From Rhodocyclales bacterium (GTDB lineage Bacteria; Pseudomonadota; Gammaproteobacteria; Burkholderiales; Rhodocyclaceae): a stretch of 64,000 bases of DNA. Below are positions 39,854 to 49,096 of the stretch, piece after piece. Made by a program: the position numbers and the translations under genes. How positions within the stretch are numbered: the first letter of the stretch is position 1; every line of letters starts with the position of its first letter. Where the stretch lies: contig JAQGMG010000001.1 of NCBI GenBank assembly GCA_028292485.1, forward strand, positions 1-64,000, read 5' to 3'. The notes under the pieces were generated by a model. It did no database searches and was not told the DNA's origin. It saw only the letters and a list, made by a program, of their open reading frames with translations.

Positions 39854-41278
39854 ATGGCCACCAAGCGCACCCCGAAAACAGAGACGAATACCAAGCTGTT
39901 CGTGCTCGACACCAACGTGCTGATGCACGATCCCGTCAGTCTGTATCGCTTCGAGGAGCACGACATCTACGTGCCGATCATGACCCTCGAAGAGCTCGAC
40001 AATAACAAGAAGGGCATGACTGAAGTCGCGCGCAACGCTCGCCAGGCGAGCCGCACGATGGACGATATTGTTACCTCGCATGAGGGCGATATTGCCGATG
40101 GTATATCCCTGCTGGAGCCGTCCAGCGAGCTGGCGTCAGGACGCTTGTTCCTGCAAACCGAATCCATCGATCCGACGCTGCCCGCTGGTGTGCCAACAGC
40201 CAAGGCAGACAACCAGATTCTTGCCGTTGTCATGTTCCTGAGCCAGCGCTTCGCGCCGCGCTCGGTGATCCTGGTGTCGAAAGACATCAACATGCGTATC
40301 AAGGCGCGTGCATTGGGTCTCGAAGCGCAGGACTACTTCAACGACAAGGTCCTCGAAGACACCGATCTGCTCTACAGCGGCATGCGCGAGCTGCCTGCCA
40401 ATTTCTGGGAAACCCATGGCAAGGAGATGGAGTCCTGGAAGGAAAACGGCCGCACCTATTTCAAGGTCAAGGGTCCGTTGTCGGCGGATATGTACGTCAA
40501 CGAACTGGTTTATCAGGACGGCGACAAGCCCCTGCATGCCATTGTCAAACAGCGTAACGGGCCGAATACGGTCATCGAGACGCTGATCGACTATGGTCAT
40601 CAGAAGAACAACGTGTGGGGCATCGTCGCGCGCAATCGCGAGCAGAACTTCGCACTCAATCTGCTGATGAACCCCGAAATCGATTTCGTCTCGCTGCTCG
40701 GTCAGGCCGGCACCGGCAAGACCTTGCTGACACTCGCAGCAGGTTTGACGCAGGTGCTCGAAACCAAGCGCTATTCGGAAATCATCATGACGCGTGTGAC
40801 GGTGCCGATGGGGGAAGACATCGGCTTCCTGCCCGGCACCGAAGAAGAAAAAATGGCGCCGTGGATGGGGGCGCTCGAGGACAACCTCGACGTGCTCAAT
40901 GGCGGCGCAGAAGAGGGCGGCGGCTATGGCGGCGAATGGGGACGCGCCGCGACGCGCGACCTGATCCGCACACGCATCAAGGTCAAATCACTGAACTTCA
41001 TGCGTGGCCGTACCTTCATCAACAAGTTCCTCATCATCGACGAAGCGCAGAACCTGACGCCCAAGCAGATGCGGACGCTGATTACACGTGCCGGCCCAGG
41101 TACGAAGGTGATCTGTCTCGGTAATATTGCGCAGATCGATACGCCATACCTCACCGAAGGCAGTTCGGGTCTGACCTATGTGGTGGACCGCTTCAAGGGT
41201 TGGCCGCATGGCGGGCACATCACCTTGACGCGTGGCGAGCGTTCGCGTCTCGCAGACCACGCTGCAGAGGTGTTGTAG
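39854..41278 (+). CDS. PIN-PhoH fusion ATPase (PhoH2/YlaK type)
   Basis: A 474-residue two-domain protein. The N-terminal PIN domain (about 14-150) has the acidic active site LDTNVLMHD and later VSKDINMRIKA, implying ribonuclease activity. The C-terminal PhoH ATPase (about 235-474) has Walker A in GQAGTGKTLL and Walker B in FLIIDEAQN. PhoH2 proteins of this design unwind and cut RNA. There is no adjacent antitoxin-like gene, so a toxin role is not supported here. The start ATG39854 is the first with the family N-terminus; the frame is open far upstream across bcp. Confidence 0.93.
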   Translation: MATKRTPKTETNTKLFVLDTNVLMHDPVSLYRFEEHDIYVPIMTLEELDNNKKGMTEVARNARQASRTMDDIVTSHEGDIADGISLLEPSSELASGRLFLQTESIDPTLPAGVPTAKADNQILAVVMFLSQRFAPRSVILVSKDINMRIKARALGLEAQDYFNDKVLEDTDLLYSGMRELPANFWETHGKEMESWKENGRTYFKVKGPLSADMYVNELVYQDGDKPLHAIVKQRNGPNTVIETLIDYGHQKNNVWGIVARNREQNFALNLLMNPEIDFVSLLGQAGTGKTLLTLAAGLTQVLETKRYSEIIMTRVTVPMGEDIGFLPGTEEEKMAPWMGALEDNLDVLNGGAEEGGGYGGEWGRAATRDLIRTRIKVKSLNFMRGRTFINKFLIIDEAQNLTPKQMRTLITRAGPGTKVICLGNIAQIDTPYLTEGSSGLTYVVDRFKGWPHGGHITLTRGERSRLADHAAEVL

Positions 41279-41333
41279 CGCTTGAGCTCACTTAAGTTAT
41301 CGGCGATAAAACCGTTTATTGGACTGACGAACG

Positions 41334-41362
41334 GAGCGGTTCGCATGTTTGCGAAACCGCTC
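41334..41362. other. Hairpin between the phoH-like and NlpC/P60 genes
   Basis: GAGCGGTTCGCA and TGCGAAACCGCTC form a stem with a one-base bulge and a 4-nt loop. No T-run follows, so a terminator is uncertain. TTATC-GGC-GATAA at 41297-41309 is a second small palindrome in the same gap. Confidence 0.45.
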
Positions 41363-41429
41363 CCGCGCCTTGTTTGCCGTGTGTCGGTACGGGTTTACCG
41401 AGATTGAGTAGGCCGCTATAGTGCAGACC

Positions 41430-42011
41430 ATGCTACGAAAGACCCTTCTTCTCGTGTGCCTGTGCAGTGTCTCTTTCAGCGCCATGGGTGCCGATGAGCC
41501 CTCCCAGCAAACGCCGCAGCCTTCAAAGCTGCAACGCTATGCGTTGGGTGCCCAGGAAGTATTCACAGCCACCAGGAGCGGCGTTGAATCCCTGTTCGAC
41601 AAGGGTTTCTCGTTCCTCGGCATTCGCTATCTGCATGGTGGCGATGGCCCGAATGACGGCGGCTTCGATTGCAGTGGCCTGGTGCGCAAGGTGTTTGGTG
41701 ATGCACTCGGTCTCAACCTGCCGCGCACTGCGGCGGAGATGGCCAAGCTGGGCAATCGCGTCAACAAGGAAGAGCTCAAGCCAGGCGATCTGGTGTTCTT
41801 CAACACCATGCGTCGCGCTTTCTCCCATGTCGGTATCTACCTTGGCGAGAACCGCTTCCTGCACGCCCCATCTACGGGCGGTGTAGTACGCGTCGAGAGT
41901 ATGGATACTTCATATTGGGTCAAGCGTTTCGACGGTGGTCGCCGTCTCGCGCCCGAAGCGCAGGCTGCAGCATTGACGCCAGCCGAGCTCGCGGTTAACG
42001 CCAAACCCTGA
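41430..42011 (+). CDS. Secreted NlpC/P60 (C40) peptidase
   Basis: A 193-residue cell-wall peptidase with a signal peptide (residues 1-20, cut after SFSAMG or just beyond). The C40 domain (about 50-165) shows the nucleophile in GGFDCSGLVRKVFG, the histidine in FSHVGIYLGE, and HAPSTGG around the third polar residue. It should cleave the D-gamma-glutamyl-diaminopimelate bond in peptidoglycan. ATG41430 fits the signal peptide better than the GTG at 41421. It faces the AAA-SPOR gene convergently. Confidence 0.92.
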   Translation: MLRKTLLLVCLCSVSFSAMGADEPSQQTPQPSKLQRYALGAQEVFTATRSGVESLFDKGFSFLGIRYLHGGDGPNDGGFDCSGLVRKVFGDALGLNLPRTAAEMAKLGNRVNKEELKPGDLVFFNTMRRAFSHVGIYLGENRFLHAPSTGGVVRVESMDTSYWVKRFDGGRRLAPEAQAAALTPAELAVNAKP

Positions 42012-42042
42012 TTCAATCAGCACTTTGGTTTTCAGCACTTGA

Positions 42043-43449
42043 TCATTGCAGTGCGCTGTACTGGCGTGGATACACGCCCAGCGCGCGGATCCATTCCGGC
42101 ATCTTAGTGATTGCAAGAGCCGCCTCCCTGGCGGTTGCATAGTCGCCAAAAACCAGCCCATAGCGAACGCGCCCACCTACCGTGGCCTGATAAAGGCGTA
42201 ACTCGGCAGGGTCGAGCGATTGGCGCACGCGTTGCAGGAAGGCTTCCAGCGACGGCGCATCGGCTGCGGAAACCCGCTGTAACTGAACAAAGTAGTGATC
42301 CGGCGCGGCTTTCGCAATGCGCGCGCGCGACGCTTCCAGCAGTACCGTGGTGGAGGGCCCCAAGCCGAGAGCCGCAGCGGATCCTGTCGATGAGGCTGCG
42401 AGTGTCGTCACAGCGGCTGGCGGGCTGATGGCTGTCGCCTGGGCAGGGGATGAGGCGGCTGACGACATGTTGCTGGGAGATACTGCCAATGGTGTTGCTG
42501 CAACGACCACCGGCTGAGTCAATGCCTGCTTGCCAACAGGGCGCAGGAGATGCCAGCTAATCAAGCTCAGGCCAACAACCGCACAGGCAATGCCAATGCC
42601 GATCAGCAGCGGTGCGCCAAAACGTCTGGCCGGCGGCAGGGTGTAACGTGCATCCGTGGCGGCCAGGCGCACGTGGCGGCGCGATACGTTGCGCGTTCTG
42701 GCGGCAAAGGCTGCCATCAGGGTCTTGTCAGCCAGAATATTGATGCGCCGGGTCAATCCTTTCGAAGCATGTGTCACCAGACGTACGGACTGCTTGTTGA
42801 AGAGATCAGGCCCGCGATAACCGGCTGCTTCGAGCCGGTGCCCAAGATAAGCAGCCACTTCGATTTCAGAGAGCGGCGCGAGCGAGAAATGCTGCGTGAT
42901 GCGGTCATGCAGGGAGCGCATCTCGCGCAAGCCGAGCAATTCGTCGAGCTCTGGCTGGCCGAACAGGACGATCTGCAGCAGTTTGCGATTGGCGCTTTCC
43001 AGGTTCGACAGCAGGCGCACTTGTTCGAGGGATTCCGCCGGCATGGCGTGCGCCTCGTCGATGATCGTCACGATACGGCGACCAGCCGCATAAAGCTCGA
43101 TAAGCGCCTGCTCGATCTGGCGCAGAATGGTCAGCGAATTCGTATCGGCTATGCCCAATTCATGCGCGACCGTTTGCAACAAAGCTTCCGGCGACAGGCT
43201 AGGATTGGCGAGATAGAGAACCTGTGCATCAGCAGGTAGGCGTTCTATCAGCATGCGGCACAACATGGTCTTGCCGACGCCGACTTCACCGCTGATCTTG
43301 ATGATGCCTTCGTCATGTTCGATGGCATACAGCAGCGCATCGAGCAAGGCACCACGTTGCGCGCCGGAAAAAAACCAGGCCGTTTGCGGGGTGATGCGGA
43401 AAGGCGGCTCGGTGAGGCCGAAGTGATCAAGATACATTGCTGAGCTCAT
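42043..43449 (-). CDS. ExeA-like AAA ATPase with C-terminal SPOR domain
   Basis: A 468-residue protein. An ExeA/MshM-type AAA domain (about 1-265) carries Walker A GEVGVGKTM near residue 54-62 and Walker B IVTIIDEAH. A membrane helix lies at about 280-300 (LIGIGIACAVVGLSLISW), then a Ser/Ala/Pro linker and a SPOR-like domain (about 385-468, YFVQLQRV and YGLVFGDYATAREA) that may bind denuded peptidoglycan. The design resembles DamX and GspA, proteins tied to cell division or to passing secretion machines through the wall. It overlaps the sigma-54 regulator upstream by 4 nt. Confidence 0.88.
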   Translation of the reverse strand: MSSAMYLDHFGLTEPPFRITPQTAWFFSGAQRGALLDALLYAIEHDEGIIKISGEVGVGKTMLCRMLIERLPADAQVLYLANPSLSPEALLQTVAHELGIADTNSLTILRQIEQALIELYAAGRRIVTIIDEAHAMPAESLEQVRLLSNLESANRKLLQIVLFGQPELDELLGLREMRSLHDRITQHFSLAPLSEIEVAAYLGHRLEAAGYRGPDLFNKQSVRLVTHASKGLTRRINILADKTLMAAFAARTRNVSRRHVRLAATDARYTLPPARRFGAPLLIGIGIACAVVGLSLISWHLLRPVGKQALTQPVVVAATPLAVSPSNMSSAASSPAQATAISPPAAVTTLAASSTGSAAALGLGPSTTVLLEASRARIAKAAPDHYFVQLQRVSAADAPSLEAFLQRVRQSLDPAELRLYQATVGGRVRYGLVFGDYATAREAALAITKMPEWIRALGVYPRQYSALQ

Positions 43450-44927
43450 TGTGCGCCTTGTACTCCAGCGGTCCCGAAGTCCTCACCGTGCCGCGCAAGT
43501 GTTTCCATCCGGTTATAAAGCGTGGATCGGTTGATGCCAAGCAGGCGCGCTGCCTGACTCATATTGCCGTGCGACTGCTGCAGCGCTGCCGCGATGTAAT
43601 CGCGTTCGACACGGCGCAGCACAGCGGGCAAGTCGACGCCGCTGGGAGCAATGTCTCTCACGGTTCCCGGCGCGGGCAATACTGGCGCAGCGCTGTCGAT
43701 ATCGACGGATTTGGTTACGACGTCGGCTTCCTGTTCGGCTTCAAGCTCTTCACGGCCGACGGTCTGGCCGGCATAGCGGACTAGTAAGCGAATCACGATG
43801 TTGCGCAGTTCGCGCACATTGCCCGGGAAGTCATAGGCGAGCCAGCACTGCAACGCGTCAGGGGTGATGCGGAAGGGCGGTAAGCCCATCTGCTCACTGA
43901 AGATGCGTTTGTAATGATCGAGCAATATCAGCTTGTCATCACCGGTCTGGCGCAGGGCCGGCATACGCACGCGCAACACGCTGAGACGGTGGAACAGATC
44001 GGCGCGAAAGCGGCCGCCGCGCACTTCTTGTTGCAGGTCACGATTTGTCGCGGCGATGATGCGCGCACGCACGATGCGTTTCTGCGTTTCGCCCACGCGC
44101 TGGTATTCGCCATTTTCGAGCACTCTCAGCAGCTTGGGTTGCAGCTCCAATGGCAGCTCGCCGATTTCGTCGAGAAACAGGGTGCCATCGGCGGCTTCTT
44201 CGAAATAGCCAGCCTGTGCCGCCTGCGCGCCAGTAAAAGCGCCACGTGTGTGGCCGAACAAGGTGGCTTCGATCAGCCCTGGTGCGATTGCTGCGCAGTT
44301 GAGCGCGACGAAGCGCCGCTGCGCGCCCGAGAGCTCATGCAGGGCCTGGGCGGCGACCTCCTTGCCGGCGCCGGATTCGCCTTCAATGAGTACGGGAAAA
44401 TGGGAGCCCGCAAAACGTCGCAGCTGCGCGCGTGCCGCCAGGATGACCGGGCTTTCGCCAACGATGCGCTCGAGCGCCTGGCTGGCTGAGACAACGGCCA
44501 GCTCCTGTTTGCGAAGTTGCTGTGCGCGTTGCAACGCCGCGCGCAGCAATTCGGGTTGCGCGGGTTTGGCGATGAATTCGAGCGCTCCCAGCGTGCGTGC
44601 GTGGCGCGCGTGCGCTTCTTCGTTCTGGCCGGACAGCACGATGATCTTGCAGTGCGGATCATGGGCGAGCAGTTCGCTGATCAGCGCCAGTCCCTCGTCC
44701 GGACGATTGGTCAGCGGCGGCAAGCCCAGATCGATCAAGGCCACGTCAAGATGACCGCCGCGTTGCCGTACCGTGGCAATTGCAGCGCTACGGCTATTGG
44801 CCGAGAGCAATTCGAATTCGCGCTCCAGCACGTACCGCAATGTGTCGACAATCAGGGGATCGTCATCGACTATCAGCAGCGAGGGCAGTGACGATGGTGG
44901 GGAAGCGGAGGATGCCGAACTTGTCAT
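43446..44927 (-). CDS. Sigma-54-dependent response regulator, NtrC/PrsR type
   Basis: A 493-residue activator. The receiver domain (about 15-130) has LIVDDDPLIVDT and the phospho-acceptor aspartate in VALIDLGLPPL, with a short insertion (TNRPDEG) beside it. The AAA domain (about 155-390) has GESGAGKE, GAFTGA for sigma-54 contact and the Walker B TLFLDEIGELP. A Fis-type helix-turn-helix ends the protein (AARLLGINRSTLYNRM). It resembles regulators of exopolysaccharide/PEP-CTERM loci, but no such genes are in view. No cognate kinase is adjacent. It is co-transcribed with the AAA-SPOR gene. Confidence 0.92.
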   Translation of the reverse strand: MTSSASSASPPSSLPSLLIVDDDPLIVDTLRYVLEREFELLSANSRSAAIATVRQRGGHLDVALIDLGLPPLTNRPDEGLALISELLAHDPHCKIIVLSGQNEEAHARHARTLGALEFIAKPAQPELLRAALQRAQQLRKQELAVVSASQALERIVGESPVILAARAQLRRFAGSHFPVLIEGESGAGKEVAAQALHELSGAQRRFVALNCAAIAPGLIEATLFGHTRGAFTGAQAAQAGYFEEAADGTLFLDEIGELPLELQPKLLRVLENGEYQRVGETQKRIVRARIIAATNRDLQQEVRGGRFRADLFHRLSVLRVRMPALRQTGDDKLILLDHYKRIFSEQMGLPPFRITPDALQCWLAYDFPGNVRELRNIVIRLLVRYAGQTVGREELEAEQEADVVTKSVDIDSAAPVLPAPGTVRDIAPSGVDLPAVLRRVERDYIAAALQQSHGNMSQAARLLGINRSTLYNRMETLARHGEDFGTAGVQGAQ

Positions 44928-44968
44928 GGGGTCGGAACATCAGGCCGGTTTCATGGATTTGTAGCGCC

Positions 44969-44983
44969 TGTACAAAATGTACA
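44969..44983. promoter_or_regulatory. TGTACA-AAA-TGTACA palindrome, possible operator
   Basis: Two TGTACA half-sites separated by 3 nt lie in the 186-nt gap between the divergent sigma-54 regulator and mlaF, 42 nt from the regulator start. The binding protein is unknown. Confidence 0.45.
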
Positions 44984-45113
44984 AAGGGGCAGGCATGCGC
45001 ATCGCAGGGCAGTGTAGCGCATTCTGGCGGTCGTCCTGGTCGGCGGGTGCTGCATGGCAGCGTGCTATCATCCGCGCCCAGGGAAAATAAAAAAACGACA
45101 AGAACGTACGGGA

Positions 45114-45944
45114 ATGGTTTTGGATAATCAGCCTCAGGACACATCGCCGTTGGTCGAAGTCAAAGACCTGCGCTTCGGCTATGGTGCTCGCCAAGTATTG
45201 CGCGGCGTCAATCTTTCCGTGCCTCGCGGCAAGGTGGTTGCCATCATGGGCGGCTCAGGCTGCGGCAAGACCACATTGCTGCGCCTCATCGGTGGCCAGT
45301 TGCGCGCGCGCGGCGGGCCGATCCGCGTGTTCGGCGAAGCCCTGCATGAGCTCGACCGCGACGGCTTGTACAGGTTGCGTCGCCGCATGGGCATGCTGTT
45401 TCAGTTCGGCGCCTTGTTTACCGATATTTCCGTTTTCGAGAATGTGGCTTTCCCGCTGCGTGAACACACTGATTTGCCGGACGAGCTGATCAACGATCTG
45501 GTCCTCATGAAGCTGCACGCGGTTGGCCTGCGTGGTGCTGCGCATCTCAAGCCAAGCGAGCTTTCCGGCGGTATGGCGCGGCGCGTTGCATTGGCGCGCA
45601 CGGTTGCGCTGGATCCTGGAATCATCATGTATGACGAACCCTTCGCCGGGCTCGACCCTATTTCCCTGGGCGTGATCGGTCAGTTGATCCGCCGGCTCAA
45701 TGACGCCTTGGGCGCCAGTTCGATCGTCGTGACGCACGATGTGCAGGAGTCGCTGAAGATCGTCGACTACATCTACTTCCTCTCTGAAGGCAGGGTCGTG
45801 GCCGAAGGTACGCCGGACGAAATCCGCGCCTCCACCGACCCCTGGGTGCACCAGTTCGTATGGGCCGAACCGGATGGGCCCGTGCCTTTCCAGTACCCGG
45901 CATCCAAATATGCCGATGCACTACTCGGGGCTCGCAATGCTTGA
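45114..45944 (+). CDS. mlaF: Mla phospholipid transporter ATP-binding protein
   Basis: A 276-residue ABC ATPase that powers the MlaFEDB complex, which moves phospholipids between the inner membrane and MlaC. Walker A is GGSGCGKTT, the signature LSGGMARR and Walker B IIMYDEPFAGLDP. ATG45114 gives the family N-terminus after a weak GGGA; an upstream ATG at 45054 lacks support. It overlaps mlaE by 8 nt. Confidence 0.96.
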   Translation: MVLDNQPQDTSPLVEVKDLRFGYGARQVLRGVNLSVPRGKVVAIMGGSGCGKTTLLRLIGGQLRARGGPIRVFGEALHELDRDGLYRLRRRMGMLFQFGALFTDISVFENVAFPLREHTDLPDELINDLVLMKLHAVGLRGAAHLKPSELSGGMARRVALARTVALDPGIIMYDEPFAGLDPISLGVIGQLIRRLNDALGASSIVVTHDVQESLKIVDYIYFLSEGRVVAEGTPDEIRASTDPWVHQFVWAEPDGPVPFQYPASKYADALLGARNA

Positions 45945-46728
45945 CGGGACAGTGAGCGCCTTTCGCAACATCGGCACGCGTGTGATCAACGCCGTCTGGC
46001 GACTGGGGTATGCGGCGCGTTTCTTCGTCAGCATCATGGCGGCGTCGGGCACAGGTTTTCGGCGCTTCAATCTGATCTTGCGGGAGATCTACTTCTCCGG
46101 CGTGTTGTCGCTGATCATCATCCTGGTGTCGGGCCTGTTCGTTGGCATGGTTCTGGGGTTGCAGGGCTACGACACCTTGCAGCGGTATGGCTCTGAAGAA
46201 GCGCTCGGCGTGCTGGTCGCTCTGTCGCTGGTGCGCGAGCTGGGCCCGGTTGTTGCTGGATTGCTGTTCGCCAGCCGCGCAGGATCGGCCATTACTGCCG
46301 AGATCGGCTTGATGAAAGCCACCGAGCAGCTCGATGCCATGGACATGATGGCGGTCAATCCGATTGCGCGTGTGATCGCACCGCGTTTCTGGGGCGCTGC
46401 AATTTCATTGCCTTTGCTGGTCGCGATGTTTTCGACGATGGGGGTGTACGGCGGTTTTCTGATTGGTGCCGTGCACATCGGTGTCGATGCGGGTGCGTTC
46501 TGGGGGCAGATGCAAACCGCAATCGACTTCCAGCGCGATATTCTCAACGGTGTTGTAAAGAGCGTGGTGTTTGGTTTCGCAATTGCGCTGATTTCTGTTT
46601 TTGAAGGTTACGACTCGGACGCGACGGCCGAAGGCGTGTCGCGTGCAACAACACGTACTGTTGTAACTTCCTCCCTGGCCATTCTCGGGCTGGACTTTAT
46701 CCTGACTTCTTTCATGTTCAGAGGTTGA
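45937..46728 (+). CDS. mlaE: Mla phospholipid transporter permease
   Basis: A 263-residue integral membrane permease of the Mla complex. Five or six hydrophobic segments are visible, with the family motifs SLVRELGPVVAGLLFASRAG (a 20-residue core) and the acidic loop AEIGLMKATEQLDAMDMM. The start ATG45937 overlaps the mlaF stop; the longer frame to 45874 runs further into mlaF. The gap to mlaD is one nucleotide. Confidence 0.96.
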   Translation: MLDGTVSAFRNIGTRVINAVWRLGYAARFFVSIMAASGTGFRRFNLILREIYFSGVLSLIIILVSGLFVGMVLGLQGYDTLQRYGSEEALGVLVALSLVRELGPVVAGLLFASRAGSAITAEIGLMKATEQLDAMDMMAVNPIARVIAPRFWGAAISLPLLVAMFSTMGVYGGFLIGAVHIGVDAGAFWGQMQTAIDFQRDILNGVVKSVVFGFAIALISVFEGYDSDATAEGVSRATTRTVVTSSLAILGLDFILTSFMFRG

Positions 46729-46729
46729 C

Positions 46730-47218
46730 GTGAATCGCACTACGATAGATTTGTGGGTAGGTATTTTTGTCACCATGGGCATTGCGGCGCTGGTTTTTCT
46801 GGCACTCAAGGTTGGCAATCTCAATGGCGCGCAACTGGCGGACCCGTACCCGCTGACTGCCAAGTTCGACAATATCGGCGGTCTCAAGGCGCGTGCGCCG
46901 ATCAAGAGCGCGGGCGTTGTGGTGGGCCGTATAGATTCGATCAAGCTCGACCCGGAGAATTTCCAGGCGGTCGTCGCCATGCATATCGACAGTCGTTACA
47001 GTTTCCCGCGCGATACATATGCCACCATCAACACTTCTGGTCTTCTTGGTGAGCAGTACATCGGTCTGGAACCGGGTGGTGATACCGACGTGCTCAAGCC
47101 GGGCGAAGTGCTCAAGAAAACCCAGTCGGCCGTTGTGCTTGAAAAGCTTATCAGCCAGTTCATGTTCAGCAAGGCCGCCGAAACTGCGCCTGCTGCCGCA
47201 CCCGAGCCAAGCAAGTAA
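46730..47218 (+). CDS. mlaD: MCE-domain substrate-binding protein of the Mla complex
   Basis: A 162-residue inner-membrane-anchored protein whose MCE domains form a hexameric ring that passes lipids to MlaC. The membrane helix lies at about 7-26 and the MCE domain at about 38-118 (AKFDNIGGLKARAPIKSAGV, LLGEQYIGLEPGG). Translation starts at GTG46730, one base after the mlaE stop. The C-terminal tail is Ala/Pro rich. Confidence 0.96.
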   Translation: MNRTTIDLWVGIFVTMGIAALVFLALKVGNLNGAQLADPYPLTAKFDNIGGLKARAPIKSAGVVVGRIDSIKLDPENFQAVVAMHIDSRYSFPRDTYATINTSGLLGEQYIGLEPGGDTDVLKPGEVLKKTQSAVVLEKLISQFMFSKAAETAPAAAPEPSK

Positions 47219-47258
47219 AGTCAGACGCGTTTGTCGGAGAGTTTGTCGGAGATAAGCA

Positions 47259-48128
47259 ATGTCGAAAGTGTCGCTATTGAAGCTGATCGGACTATTGCTG
47301 CTGGTGGGCTCCCTTGCTGGCTGTGCAACGGGCAGCAATCCAAAAGATCCATGGGAAGGCGTCAATCGCAAGGTTTTCGTGTTCAACGAAAAACTCGATG
47401 CCTGGGTGCTCAAGCCGGTAGCGCAAGGTTATGACGCCGCCGCACCATTGCCTGTGCGCGCTGGCGTATCGAACGTATTCAGCAATGTCGAAGATGTATG
47501 GATCGCCGTAAACAACCTTCTGCAGGGCAAGCCGGTGGCAGCGGCTAGCGATCTTGGCCGCTTCGCGATCAATTCTTCCCTCGGAATTTTCGGCGTATTT
47601 GACGTAGCGACCGAACTGGGCCTCGAGAAGCACGAGGAAGACTTCGGTCAGACGCTTGGCGTATGGGGTGTCGGCGATGGCCCCTATGTCATGTTGCCTT
47701 TTTTCGGCCCTCGCACGTTAAGGGATACAGGCGGCTTCGTTGTGGACGCCTTTGCCGGCCCGCTTGGTTACATTGAAGCCATTCCCACCAGGAACATTAC
47801 GCGAGGATTGAAGGTCGTAAGTGACAGAGCCGATTTGCTGAGTGCCGAAAACGCGCTTAATGACGCGGCTCTCGATCGTTACTCGTACTTGCGCGATTTC
47901 TATCTGAGTCGTCGCAAGAGCCTGATTCGTGATGGTCGCCGTGTGCGTGATGAAGAGGATTCAAGCATTGCTGTTCCTGCTGTGCTTGCCATGGCAGATG
48001 GTGACGTTGAAATCGGCACACGCCGTCTTGTCTTTGTGGCGCTCGACAGGGCTTATCCAGCCTTGCACGTAGACGTCCCTCCTGCTGCCGAAATCGTGGC
48101 AGTGGCCGAACCAGGCATCGGCAGTTGA
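47259..48128 (+). CDS. mlaA: Outer-membrane lipoprotein MlaA (VacJ)
   Basis: A 289-residue lipoprotein with lipobox LAGC (Cys22) that in E. coli removes misplaced phospholipids from the outer leaflet with porins. Family motifs are DPWEGVNRKVFVFNE, RFAINSSLGIFGVFDVA, EDFGQTLGVWGVGDGPY and LPFFGPRTLRD. Here it is inside the mla operon between mlaD and mlaC, unlike in E. coli where vacJ is remote. It carries about 60 residues beyond the conserved core, an Asp/Glu/Val rich tail. Confidence 0.95.
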   Translation: MSKVSLLKLIGLLLLVGSLAGCATGSNPKDPWEGVNRKVFVFNEKLDAWVLKPVAQGYDAAAPLPVRAGVSNVFSNVEDVWIAVNNLLQGKPVAAASDLGRFAINSSLGIFGVFDVATELGLEKHEEDFGQTLGVWGVGDGPYVMLPFFGPRTLRDTGGFVVDAFAGPLGYIEAIPTRNITRGLKVVSDRADLLSAENALNDAALDRYSYLRDFYLSRRKSLIRDGRRVRDEEDSSIAVPAVLAMADGDVEIGTRRLVFVALDRAYPALHVDVPPAAEIVAVAEPGIGS

Positions 48129-48149
48129 AAACTTTTAACGGGATTGAAA

Positions 48150-48773
48150 ATGCTTAAATTTCTGACACGCTTCATTCTGACTGGTCTTCTTGGCGCTGGC
48201 TTGCAGATGAGCGCACATGCTCAAGAGGCGCCAGATGCCTTGATCAAGAACGCTACAAACGAAATCATCGAATTGCTCAAGACCGACAAGGCGATTCAGG
48301 CCGGCGACGTCAAGCACACGCAGGAAGTCATCGAAAGCAAGGTCCTGCGCTATTTCGATTTCAACAAGATGACGGGCTCGGCGGTGGGCCGTGAATGGCG
48401 CAACGCCAGTGCTGAGCAGAAGACACAACTGGCGAAGGAATTCCAGACGCTTCTGGTGCGTAGCTATTCCAACGCGCTGACCCAGTACAAGAACCAGACA
48501 GTCGATGTGAAGCCGCTCAAGTCGCAGCCTGCCGATACGGAAGTAACCGTCAAGACCGAGGTCAAGCAACCCGGCGGCAAGCCGGTGGCGATCGACTACG
48601 ACCTGACCAAGGTGGCTGATGGCTGGAAAGTCTATGACGTATATGTAGCCGGCGTCAGTCTGGTCGCAAATTATCGCGATACTTTCAACCAGGAAATCAA
48701 GGCAAACGGTATCGACGGCCTGATCAAGTCCCTGCGCGAAAAGAACGCCGCCAAAGTCATCGAGAAAAAATGA
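48150..48773 (+). CDS. mlaC: Periplasmic phospholipid-binding protein MlaC
   Basis: A 207-residue periplasmic shuttle with a signal peptide (1-24, cleavage after SAHA). The core shows YFDFNKMTGSAVGREWR, LLVRSYSNALTQYK and GWKVYDVYVAGVSLV followed by YRDTFN, the MlaC/Ttg2D pattern. It carries lipid between MlaA and MlaD. ATG48150 is favoured over a TTG at 48144. It overlaps mlaB by 4 nt (ATGA). Confidence 0.95.
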   Translation: MLKFLTRFILTGLLGAGLQMSAHAQEAPDALIKNATNEIIELLKTDKAIQAGDVKHTQEVIESKVLRYFDFNKMTGSAVGREWRNASAEQKTQLAKEFQTLLVRSYSNALTQYKNQTVDVKPLKSQPADTEVTVKTEVKQPGGKPVAIDYDLTKVADGWKVYDVYVAGVSLVANYRDTFNQEIKANGIDGLIKSLREKNAAKVIEKK

Positions 48774-49096
48774 CGGATGAGTTGATTGTCGAGAATGCCG
48801 GCATGCTCAGCATTCAGACTGCAGTGAATATGGATACAGCAGCAGCCGTTCTGGCGGCTGCTGAGCCGTATGTGCGCGCAAGAAATTGCGTGCTCGACTG
48901 GGCGGCAGTGCCCGCTGTCGATTCGTCTGCACTCTCGGTTCTGTTGAGTTTGTTGCGTATCGCCATGGAAACCAGGCATCGGCTGGCGGTCGTGAATACG
49001 CCCCCTGCATTCAATAGTCTTGCCGCGCTTTACGGCGTCGACGCCATCATTGCGGAACATCTCGTTCCTACGAACACCATCCTGCTTCATGCGTAG
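48770..49096 (+). CDS. mlaB: STAS-domain protein MlaB
   Basis: A 108-residue cytoplasmic STAS protein that stabilises MlaF in the transporter. Visible features are CVLDWAAVPAVDSSALSVLLSLLR, the strand-loop with the conserved DSS, and FNSLAALYGVDAII. It overlaps mlaC by 4 nt and the following ABC ATPase gene by 8 nt. Divergence is high, as is usual for MlaB, but position confirms the call. Confidence 0.92.
   Translation: MTDELIVENAGMLSIQTAVNMDTAAAVLAAAEPYVRARNCVLDWAAVPAVDSSALSVLLSLLRIAMETRHRLAVVNTPPAFNSLAALYGVDAIIAEHLVPTNTILLHA

Noticed and set aside
39854-41278. PIN-PhoH protein as a toxin-antitoxin module
   Set aside because: The toxin form described in mycobacteria has an upstream antitoxin; here bcp precedes it with no small regulator gene between.
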